Part shown: piece after piece, positions 1 to 5,579 of the stretch
Layout: each line of letters begins with the position of its first letter
Numbering within the stretch: the first letter of the stretch is position 1
DNA from: DAOTTX01 sp034437515
Lineage (GTDB): Bacteria; Chloroflexota; Anaerolineae; Aggregatilineales; Phototrophicaceae
Direction: 5' to 3'
Assembly: GCA_034437515.1 (NCBI GenBank)
Contig: DAOTTX010000498.1
Location: 1-15,677, forward strand
DNA length: 15,677 nt
Program-made: the position numbers and the translations under genes
The notes under the pieces: generated by a model
The model's input: only the letters and a program-made list of their open reading frames with translations
What the model was told of the DNA's origin: nothing
Databases searched by the model: none

Positions 1-105
1 CGCTTGTGGCATCCACCGCCATTAACGGAGAATCAAGCTCTGCTCTGGGAGGCGCTTGACCTTCCACCGCTCCTCGATTGGCTGAACAACAACTGCGGAA
101 CATAA
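1..105 (+). CDS. C-terminal end of an unrecognised protein (partial)
   Basis: Reading frame 1 is open from the first base to a TAA at 103-105 and gives 34 residues. They begin RLWHPPPLTENQ and end DWLNNNCGT, with the leucine- and tryptophan-rich stretch LLWEALDLPPLLDWL between. The composition (Pro-Leu rich, amphipathic, no rare-codon look) resembles the tail of a real globular protein rather than random sequence. The start and nearly all of the gene lie left of the window, so no family can be assigned. The next gene, transaldolase-Pgi, is on the opposite strand and convergent. No intrinsic terminator with a T-run is visible directly after the stop. Confidence is limited by the short length. 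Confidence 0.45.
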   Translation, partial: RLWHPPPLTENQALLWEALDLPPLLDWLNNNCGT

Positions 106-166
106 GCTGAGGAATAGGAAAAGCGATGCAAAACTTGTCAACTTGGGCGTGAAACAGAGATTATTA

Positions 167-217
167 GCCGATTTTTCTCTTGTACCTCAGCGTAAGCTGA
201 CATGCGCTCAAATCGGC
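167..217. other. Structured inverted repeat in the intergenic gap
   Basis: Perfect 8-bp arms, GCCGATTT at 167-174 and AAATCGGC at 210-217, enclose 35 bp. Inside the spacer is a second perfect hairpin, TCAGC (187-191) and GCTGA (196-200), closed by the four-base loop GTAA, a GNRA-type loop if transcribed on the + strand. There is no T-run on the distal side in either direction, so it is a poor intrinsic terminator. It could be a small structured RNA, a protein-binding site or a degenerate dispersed repeat. The rest of 106-321 holds no gene that I can support. Confidence 0.35.
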
Positions 218-269
218 AAAATACAAAGTAGCTACACCCAGGCGATTATAAGATGTGGCATCTCATCTA

Positions 270-306
270 TCGAATAATCAGAACCCGCCAGCCGTAACTG
301 ACGGGT
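270..306 (-). terminator. Probable weak intrinsic terminator of the tal-pgi gene
   Basis: Sixteen bases beyond the TAA of the minus-strand gene lies a 9-bp stem with one mismatch (arms 283-291 and 298-306, loop 292-297). Read on the minus strand, it is followed by TCTGATTATT, which is only moderately T-rich. Its position immediately after the stop favours a terminator; the imperfect stem and broken T-tract make it weak. Confidence 0.4.
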
Positions 307-321
307 ACGGAAATGGATCAC

Positions 322-3096
322 TTAAAGCGCGTTCGCCAGCAGATCTAGCGCGGCGATGGGGTCATCACCGAGGTCGATGTAAAGCACCTGCCGGTCGTTA
401 TCCAGCAGCGCCTGTCGATCACCGAGAAGCTGCGAGGTCTTGAGCACGCCGAACGTCACGCCGGAGTGCGGCTCGCCTGCTTCATCGGGGATGGGGGCGT
501 CTTCCGGCATGGTTGCGGTAAACTGCACGAACAAGCCCTCCCCGGCGTCACCTTTGTGCAACTGCCCGGTGCTGTGCAGGAAGCGCGGCCCGTACCCCAA
601 CGTAGTCGCCTTGTGGGTCACGTTGCGGAGTTTGGTACGCAGCGCATCCAGCGCGCCGCCGATGATTGCGGTCGGTTCGATGTAGGCTTGCAGCGCGATA
701 TACTTCCCCGGTTGCTTGACGAACGATGCAAAGGCGTCGGACGGTCTACCGGCATCTACGTCGCCGTAGACGGTCATACCCTGGTCTTGCAGCGCGACCT
801 CGGCTTCGGGTAATTTGCCCGATTCCTGGTAGGCGTCCAACATCTCACGGGCGCGGATTTTAGCGGATTCTACGTTAGGCTGGTCGAAGGGGTTGATGCC
901 CAACCGCTGCCCGGCGACGGCGGTCGCCAGCTCCCACAGGAAGAACTGCCCGCCGAGATCATAAAGGTCATCCAGATGTACGATGAGAACCGGCTCCCCA
1001 GCCTCGACCAGTGACGACACCAGCTCATCGTGGGTGTTATCACCTGCTAGCTTGAGGTAGACGAAAACCCGATCATCAGCATAGCTACCGACCGCGCCGG
1101 GGGCTTCGCCCACCACCGGCAGGATGCCTACCCCTTGCTTGCCGGTACTTTCTGCGATGAGTTGTTCGGCCCAATCTCCGAAGGAAAACAGCGACGGGGA
1201 GCTGAAGAAAGTCAGGTTAGTGCGGCCTTCTTTTGCCAGTTCGCCCATGATGGCACCGATATGCGCCGCCATGCTTTCTGGCTTATCCGCACCGCACATC
1301 GTCGCCATTTGCGAAGCACGTTTGAGCAGCTTATCCACATCGATGCCGAGGAGGGCCGCCGGTACCATGCCGAAATAAGACAGCACAGAGTAACGTCCGC
1401 CGATGTTGGGATCATTGATGAACATCGTGCGGAAGTTGAGGCGTTCGCCGAGCTTTTCCAGCTTGCTGCCGGGGTCGGTGATGCCGATGAAGTGCTTACC
1501 GACCTCGGCCTCACCGACGATGTCCTGAGTGTAGTTGTAGAAATACTTGAAGAACGAGAGCGTTTCCGCCGTGCCGCCGGATTTGGTCGAGACGATGAAC
1601 AGCGTCTTCGACGGGTCGATTTTATCCGCGTAGGTCTTGACGGTGCCGGGGTCGGTGCTGTCAAGCACGCTCAGGTTAAGGTAGCCGTCAGCGGTGCCGA
1701 ATGTGCGGCTGAATACCTCCGGGGCCAGGCTAGAGCCGCCCATGCCCAGTAGCAGCACATCGGTGTACCCCGCAGCGCGAACGTCGTTCACCAACTGGTG
1801 GATGCTGTCGAGGTTGCTACTGGTTTCCTCCATTATGCGCAGCCAGCCGAGCCGGTTGGTGATCTCGGTAGGGTCGTCTTGCCAGATGGTATAGTCGGCC
1901 TGCCACAACCGCTGGATGATGTCATTCTTGCGCATCTCGTTTAGCGCCTGCTCTACGACGGCAGTGTACGCGCCGAGATGTGTTTCCAGCTTGGACTTAC
2001 CGCGATCACCATTGCCGGCGAGTTGGTCGCGCTTTTCCTCGATACCGTCGATCAACCCCTCGAACGCATTGGCGAACTTCGCCAGCCCTTCTTTTAACAG
2101 GCGATCCGTGATCGCATCGAGATCAATGCCGACTTCGGCGAGCTGTTTGAGTTGTTCTTTGGCGGTGTCAATGTGCTGGTCGAGCGTGCTGGTCACCGAG
2201 CCGTGATCGAGGAAGTTTTCCAGCGTTTCAACTGGCATGGTGTTGACGGTATGTTGCGCGACCATGTTATCGACGTAGAGTGTATCCGGGTAGGCGGGGT
2301 CTTTGGTGCTGGTGCTGGCCCACAGAACGCGCTGCACCCGCGCCCCCTTCAACGCCAGCCGATCCCAGCGGGCACCGTCGAACAGGCTTTCAAACTTGTC
2401 ATAGGCGAGCGCACCGTTAGCGATAGCGATCTTGCCTTTGAGGTCGGTGTTGCCCTTTTCATCGAGGGCTTCGTCTACGGCGTTGTCAATGCGGCTGATG
2501 AAGAAAGAAGCCACCGATGCGACCTGACTGAGATCGCCGCCGTTGCCGTTGAACGTTTCCAGCCCGTTCAGGTAAGCCTGGACGACTCTGGTGTATTGAT
2601 CGACGCCGAAGATCAGCGTGACGTTGATGTTGATGCCCTCGCCGATCAGCGTTTCGATAGCCTGTACGCCCGCCTTGGTCGCCGGAACCTTAATCATCAC
2701 GTTGGGGCGGCTTACCGCAGCGAATAACCGCCGCGCCTCCGCGATGGTGCCGTCCCGGTCTTTTGCCAGGTTGGGGTTAACTTCCAGGCTGATGTAACCG
2801 TCGATATGGTTGCTCTCGTTGTAAATGGGCAGCAGAATGTCAGCAGCGGTCTGAATGTCTTGAATCGCCAGCGCCTCATAGATTTCCATCGCGCTGTTTT
2901 CTATCATATGCTCGATGGTGCTATCGTAGTCATTGCTGCCGGTGATGGCCTTCTCAAAGATTGACGGGTTTGAGGTGATGCCGCGCACCCCCTGTTCGAC
3001 CCGTCGTTGCAGATCGCCATCGAGTAAAAAACTGCGCCGGATGTAATCCAGCCAGGCGGATTGTCCCTGTGTGATGAGATCATGAACTTTAGTCAA
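322..3096 (-). CDS. tal-pgi: Bifunctional transaldolase / glucose-6-phosphate isomerase
   Basis: This cytosolic fusion enzyme of 924 residues joins the non-oxidative pentose phosphate pathway to upper glycolysis. Residues about 1-365 are a class I transaldolase: Asp17, signature GITSNPSIF (39-47), Glu105, the Schiff-base lysine Lys136 in MIKVPAT, and Asn158 in INVTLIF. Residues about 375-924 are phosphoglucose isomerase with tandem SIS folds: sugar-phosphate motif GMGGSS (451-456), STKSGGT (503-509), catalytic-glutamate motif AESTGK (Glu649), INPFDQPNVE (734-743) with Lys746, and LHSTGQLHKG (840-849). All expected active-site elements appear in both halves and the length fits known fusions, so both activities are predicted. 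The start is TTG at 3094-3096, chosen because AGGAG (3105-3109) sits eight bases upstream and the N-terminus MTKVHDLITQGQSAWLDYI is typical. It is divergent from the aminotransferase gene. Identity is near certain; the isomerase may also accept mannose 6-phosphate in some relatives. Confidence 0.96.
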   Translation of the reverse strand: MTKVHDLITQGQSAWLDYIRRSFLLDGDLQRRVEQGVRGITSNPSIFEKAITGSNDYDSTIEHMIENSAMEIYEALAIQDIQTAADILLPIYNESNHIDGYISLEVNPNLAKDRDGTIAEARRLFAAVSRPNVMIKVPATKAGVQAIETLIGEGININVTLIFGVDQYTRVVQAYLNGLETFNGNGGDLSQVASVASFFISRIDNAVDEALDEKGNTDLKGKIAIANGALAYDKFESLFDGARWDRLALKGARVQRVLWASTSTKDPAYPDTLYVDNMVAQHTVNTMPVETLENFLDHGSVTSTLDQHIDTAKEQLKQLAEVGIDLDAITDRLLKEGLAKFANAFEGLIDGIEEKRDQLAGNGDRGKSKLETHLGAYTAVVEQALNEMRKNDIIQRLWQADYTIWQDDPTEITNRLGWLRIMEETSSNLDSIHQLVNDVRAAGYTDVLLLGMGGSSLAPEVFSRTFGTADGYLNLSVLDSTDPGTVKTYADKIDPSKTLFIVSTKSGGTAETLSFFKYFYNYTQDIVGEAEVGKHFIGITDPGSKLEKLGERLNFRTMFINDPNIGGRYSVLSYFGMVPAALLGIDVDKLLKRASQMATMCGADKPESMAAHIGAIMGELAKEGRTNLTFFSSPSLFSFGDWAEQLIAESTGKQGVGILPVVGEAPGAVGSYADDRVFVYLKLAGDNTHDELVSSLVEAGEPVLIVHLDDLYDLGGQFFLWELATAVAGQRLGINPFDQPNVESAKIRAREMLDAYQESGKLPEAEVALQDQGMTVYGDVDAGRPSDAFASFVKQPGKYIALQAYIEPTAIIGGALDALRTKLRNVTHKATTLGYGPRFLHSTGQLHKGDAGEGLFVQFTATMPEDAPIPDEAGEPHSGVTFGVLKTSQLLGDRQALLDNDRQVLYIDLGDDPIAALDLLANAL

Positions 3097-3104
3097 TTTA
3101 TTTG

Positions 3105-3109
3105 CTCCT
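3105..3109 (-). promoter_or_regulatory. Shine-Dalgarno for the TTG start of tal-pgi
   Basis: The minus strand reads AGGAG followed by eight bases and then TTG at 3096-3094. No ATG or GTG with comparable spacing lies near the expected N-terminus, so this site decides the start codon. Confidence 0.75.
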
Positions 3110-3180
3110 ATAAGTTGAGTTTCACTATTCAGTCGTATTTTGCCATGCCTTTCTTACAGAGTCGAACTGTGCAGGCAAAT

Positions 3181-3201
3181 TGATAAACTGACAACTGACA
3201 A
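3181..3201. repeat. Three-unit heptanucleotide tandem repeat
   Basis: The units are TGATAAA, CTGACAA and CTGACAA, back to back; the last two are identical and the first differs at two positions. The last unit overlaps the -35 hexamer of the promoter for the aminotransferase gene. It resembles the short tandem heptamer repeats known from cyanobacterial intergenic DNA. Confidence 0.6.
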
Positions 3202-3223
3202 CCCCCACCACTGAATGTACAAT
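3195..3223 (+). promoter_or_regulatory. Sigma-70-type promoter for the aminotransferase gene
   Basis: The -35 hexamer CTGACA (3195-3200, 5/6 match) and the -10 hexamer TACAAT (3218-3223, 5/6 match) are separated by exactly 17 bp. Transcription would start near 3230 and give a leader of about 29 nt with a Shine-Dalgarno in it. This is the best promoter in the window. The tandem heptamers over the -35 could be an operator, but that is inference. Confidence 0.6.
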
Positions 3224-3245
3224 CTGCGTGTATGCTGTTTACGTT

Positions 3246-3250
3246 AGGAG
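3246..3250 (+). promoter_or_regulatory. Shine-Dalgarno that sets the aminotransferase start
   Basis: AGGAG lies eight bases before the ATG at 3259. An in-frame ATG at 3232 lies almost on the predicted transcription start and has no ribosome site, so 3259 is preferred. Confidence 0.75.
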
Positions 3251-3258
3251 CCTTACCC

Positions 3259-4344
3259 ATGAGTAATGACCACAAGCGACTGGTGCTGCCCGGCCCGGTC
3301 GAAGTTCGTAGAGAAATCCTCGATGCCCAGACCGAATGGATGATCGGGCACCGTTCCACCGCGTTTGCCGACCTCTTTGCCCGCCTGCAAACCAAACTCA
3401 AGCAAACGTTTGTCACTGAAAACCGTGTGTTCGTGCAGGGATCGTCCGGCACGGGCCTGTGGGAAGGCGCGTCCCGTAATTGCATCCGCGATGGCAAGAA
3501 GGCGCTGCATCTGGTCGGCGGGGCATTCAGTGAACGCTGGGCCGAGATCAGCGAGGCCAACGGCAAGGACTTCGATGTCATCAAGGTCGAATGGGGGCAG
3601 GCCCACACCGCGCAGATGGTCGCGGACGCGCTCAAACAGCACGATTATGACGCGGTGTGCGTCGTCCACAACGAGACCAGCACCGGCGTCACCAACCCCA
3701 TCAAGGCCATCGGTGAGGTCGTTAAAGATTATGAGGACACCTTGCTGCTGGTGGATTCGGTCAGCGGTTTCCTCGGTGCGGAACTGCGCGTGGACGACTG
3801 GCATGTTGATCTGGCGCTGACTTCCGGGCAGAAGGCGTTCGCACTGCCGCCGGGCATCGCGTTCGCGTCCATCAGTGATGCAGTGCTGGCGCGCGCCGAA
3901 CAGGTGAAAAATCGCGGCTATTATTTCGACTTTTTGACCATCAACAAGAGTCTCCAGAAGAACAACACCCCTTCGACGCCGCCGATCAGCCTGATGTACG
4001 CGGCTGATAAACAGCTTGATGACATCCTCGCCGAAGGCTTGGAAAACCGTTGGCAGCGTCACCTGCAAATGCGTGACATCACCCACAATTGGGCGCTGGA
4101 GCGCGACTTCGGCCTGTTTGCGCAGGCCGGCTACCGCAGCCCGACCGTGACCACCGTCGATAACCGGGAGCGCGGCATCGACGTTTCCGAGATGGCGTCG
4201 TTCATGTCGGAGCGCGGTTTTGCGATGGACAAGGGCTACGGCAAGATCAAAGGTACCACTTTCCGCATCCCGCATATGGGGGATATGCCGGTCACCATGC
4301 TGGAAGAAGTGCTCGCCGGGTTGGATGACTTCCTGGGACGATAG
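3259..4344 (+). CDS. Class V PLP aminotransferase (alanine/serine-glyoxylate type; likely serine synthesis)
   Basis: This 361-residue soluble enzyme belongs to the fold-type I, class V aminotransferases (alanine-glyoxylate, serine-glyoxylate and serine-pyruvate group). Visible motifs in order: LPGPVEV near the N-terminus, MIGHRS (28-33), phosphate-binding GSSGTG (61-66), HNETSTG (137-143), LLVDSVSG with Asp166 for the pyridine nitrogen, TSGQKAF with the PLP lysine Lys192, and FRIPHMGD (335-342) with Arg336 expected to hold the substrate carboxylate. Length is normal for the family. It lies 189 bp upstream of a 3-phosphoglycerate dehydrogenase gene on the same strand, and no canonical serC is in view. 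The pair therefore suggests transamination of 3-phosphohydroxypyruvate. Alternatively it could be serine-glyoxylate aminotransferase feeding a hydroxypyruvate reductase. The family is certain, the substrate is not. Confidence 0.92.
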   Translation: MSNDHKRLVLPGPVEVRREILDAQTEWMIGHRSTAFADLFARLQTKLKQTFVTENRVFVQGSSGTGLWEGASRNCIRDGKKALHLVGGAFSERWAEISEANGKDFDVIKVEWGQAHTAQMVADALKQHDYDAVCVVHNETSTGVTNPIKAIGEVVKDYEDTLLLVDSVSGFLGAELRVDDWHVDLALTSGQKAFALPPGIAFASISDAVLARAEQVKNRGYYFDFLTINKSLQKNNTPSTPPISLMYAADKQLDDILAEGLENRWQRHLQMRDITHNWALERDFGLFAQAGYRSPTVTTVDNRERGIDVSEMASFMSERGFAMDKGYGKIKGTTFRIPHMGDMPVTMLEEVLAGLDDFLGR

Positions 4345-4363
4345 TTATCAGCTATCAGCTCCC
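4343..4363. repeat. Heptanucleotide tandem repeat after the aminotransferase stop
   Basis: The units AGTTATC, AGCTATC and AGCTCCC follow one another, beginning inside the stop codon. The first two differ by one base; the third is degenerate. The sequence differs from the heptamers at 3181-3201 but has the same period. Confidence 0.4.
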
Positions 4364-4366
4364 GCA

Positions 4367-4390
4367 GGCGGACACATCAATCCGCCCCTA
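4367..4390. repeat. GTAGGGGCGGA-type palindromic element
   Basis: A perfect 6-bp stem, GGCGGA (4367-4372) and TCCGCC (4381-4386), has an 8-base loop and is flanked by CCTA. Read on the minus strand it begins TAGGGGCGGA. It resembles short GC-rich palindromes scattered between genes in many genomes. Downstream on the + strand there is a T-rich stretch (TTCTTTTTC), but about 15 bases away, so termination is possible but not convincing. Confidence 0.4.
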
Positions 4391-4414
4391 CATTATGTGA
4401 TTCTTTTTCATTCG

Positions 4415-4488
4415 CCCATAAGAGACCTTCCCCGTTATGGGGCAAGGTGGCTCGACACAGTCGAGACGGAGGGGGTTCAGGCTGTGTC
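4415..4488 (+). promoter_or_regulatory. Candidate structured leader of serA with competing hairpins
   Basis: Two pairs of mutually exclusive stems lie in tandem. CCCATAA (4415-4421) pairs with TTATGGG (4435-4441), but an alternative pairs CCTTCCCC (4426-4433) with GGGG (4439-4442) plus AAGG (4444-4447) around one bulged C. Next, CTCGA (4451-4455) pairs with TCGAG (4461-4465), but GACACAG (4454-4460) can instead pair with CTGTGTC (4482-4488). The layout resembles an attenuator or riboswitch expression platform. No known riboswitch or T-box consensus is recognised, so the regulatory role is inference. Confidence 0.35.
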
Positions 4489-4514
4489 AGGCAACAACAC
4501 ACATCAAACACAAC

Positions 4515-4523
4515 GGAGAGAGA
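4515..4523 (+). promoter_or_regulatory. Purine-rich ribosome site of serA
   Basis: GGAGAGAGA ends 10 bases before the ATG at 4534; the GGAG core itself is 15 bases away, rather long. It supports 4534 over the upstream in-frame ATG at 4447, which would translate through the hairpin leader. Confidence 0.55.
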
Positions 4524-4533
4524 AACAAACACC

Positions 4534-5496
4534 ATGAGCTATCATGTATTGGTACCGGATAACGTCGATCAAAAAGCAATCGACCTGCTCGAAGCGGCGC
4601 AAGAGATCACCGTGCAGGCATCGGGTAGCATGAGCCGCGAGCAAACCCTCGCCGCCGTACCCACCGCCGACGCACTCGTCATCCGCAGCAGCACCACCGC
4701 CGACGCCGAATTATTAGGTGCGGCGACCAAACTCAAGGCGATTGCACGCGCTGGCGTCGGTGTGGATAACATCGACGTGTCACAAGCCACCGCACAGGGC
4801 ATCGTGGTGATGAACACGCCGGATGGCAACACCATCTCCACAGCGGAATTTACCTTCGGGTTGATGCTGTCGCTGGCGCGGCATATCCCCCGCAGCCACG
4901 GCTACATGAGCGAAGGCCGTTGGGATCGCAAGGTGTTTAAGGGCGTCGAACTGCGCGGCAAGACCCTCGGCATCATCGGGTTTGGGCGCATCGGACGGGC
5001 GATTGCCAAGCGTGCGCTGGCTTTCGAGATGGAGGTCATCACCGCCGACCCCTACATCGCCGAGGATGTCGCCCGTGATTTCGGCGTGTCATTGGTTGAT
5101 TTGGATACACTCTACGCCCGGTCGGATTTCATCACACTGCACACCGTCGCCACGCCGGAAACGAAAGAGATGATTAACACCGAGTCTATCGCCAGGATGA
5201 AGCCCGGTGTGCGTCTCATCAACGCGGCGCGGGGCGCACTCATCGACGATGAGGCGTTGGCGCTGGCGCTCAAAAGTGGGCAGGTCGGCGGCGCGGCTGT
5301 CGATGTCTACCATGACGAACCACCTCCCACCGAACACCCGCTGATCGGTCTGCAAAACGTCATTCACACGCCGCACCTCGCCGCCAGCACCTCAGACGCC
5401 CAGGTGAACGTCGGCATCGACGCAGCACAACAGATCATCGACGGCTTACTGCGTAGCGACTGGCGCAACGTCATCAACCCTGACGTGCTGAAGTGA
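4534..5496 (+). CDS. serA: D-3-phosphoglycerate dehydrogenase, short form
   Basis: This 320-residue NAD-dependent 2-hydroxyacid dehydrogenase is predicted to oxidise 3-phosphoglycerate to 3-phosphohydroxypyruvate, the first step of serine synthesis. The substrate domain is split (about 1-100 and 285-320) around a Rossmann domain (about 101-284). Visible are RAGVGVDNID (72-81), NTPDGNTISTAE (94-105), the dinucleotide motif GFGRIG (149-154) after ELRGKTLGI, Asp172 expected at the adenosine ribose, and the catalytic Arg233 (NAARG), Glu262 (HDEPP) and His281 (TPHLAAST). It stops after the catalytic core and lacks the C-terminal ACT and intervening domains of long SerA enzymes, so serine feedback through ACT is not expected. 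The start is ATG 4534, where family homology begins (SYHVLVPDNV). Convergent with the cyclase gene; the 83-bp gap shows no clear T-tailed terminator. Hydroxypyruvate reductase is the main alternative. Confidence 0.92.
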   Translation: MSYHVLVPDNVDQKAIDLLEAAQEITVQASGSMSREQTLAAVPTADALVIRSSTTADAELLGAATKLKAIARAGVGVDNIDVSQATAQGIVVMNTPDGNTISTAEFTFGLMLSLARHIPRSHGYMSEGRWDRKVFKGVELRGKTLGIIGFGRIGRAIAKRALAFEMEVITADPYIAEDVARDFGVSLVDLDTLYARSDFITLHTVATPETKEMINTESIARMKPGVRLINAARGALIDDEALALALKSGQVGGAAVDVYHDEPPPTEHPLIGLQNVIHTPHLAASTSDAQVNVGIDAAQQIIDGLLRSDWRNVINPDVLK

Positions 5497-5579
5497 TAAT
5501 CTACTATTTTGTCTGACTGCGATTACCCGTCACTATTATGACGTTAGTTTCTGGTTAGTGCGATGGGTTTCCTCATTTG

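Noticed and set aside
3232..3258. Upstream ATG giving nine extra residues on the aminotransferase
   Set aside because: It lies at the predicted transcription start with no Shine-Dalgarno, while ATG 3259 has AGGAG at ideal spacing.
3253..4275. 340-codon open frame antisense to the aminotransferase
   Set aside because: The + strand carries a complete PLP enzyme with all motifs; the minus translation shows no family features.
4415..4488. T-box riboswitch controlling serA
   Set aside because: AAGGTGG resembles part of the T-box sequence, but the ACCGCG continuation and Stem I motifs are missing and the gap is too short.
4447..4533. Upstream in-frame extension of serA
   Set aside because: The extension shows no resemblance to the family, runs through the hairpin leader and has no good ribosome site; homology starts at 4534.
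5497..5579. Bidirectional terminator between the convergent serA and cyclase genes
   Set aside because: Only weak stems are visible (CGTCA/TGACG, and ACCC/GGGT with CACTA/TAGTG inside) and no clean T-run on either side.
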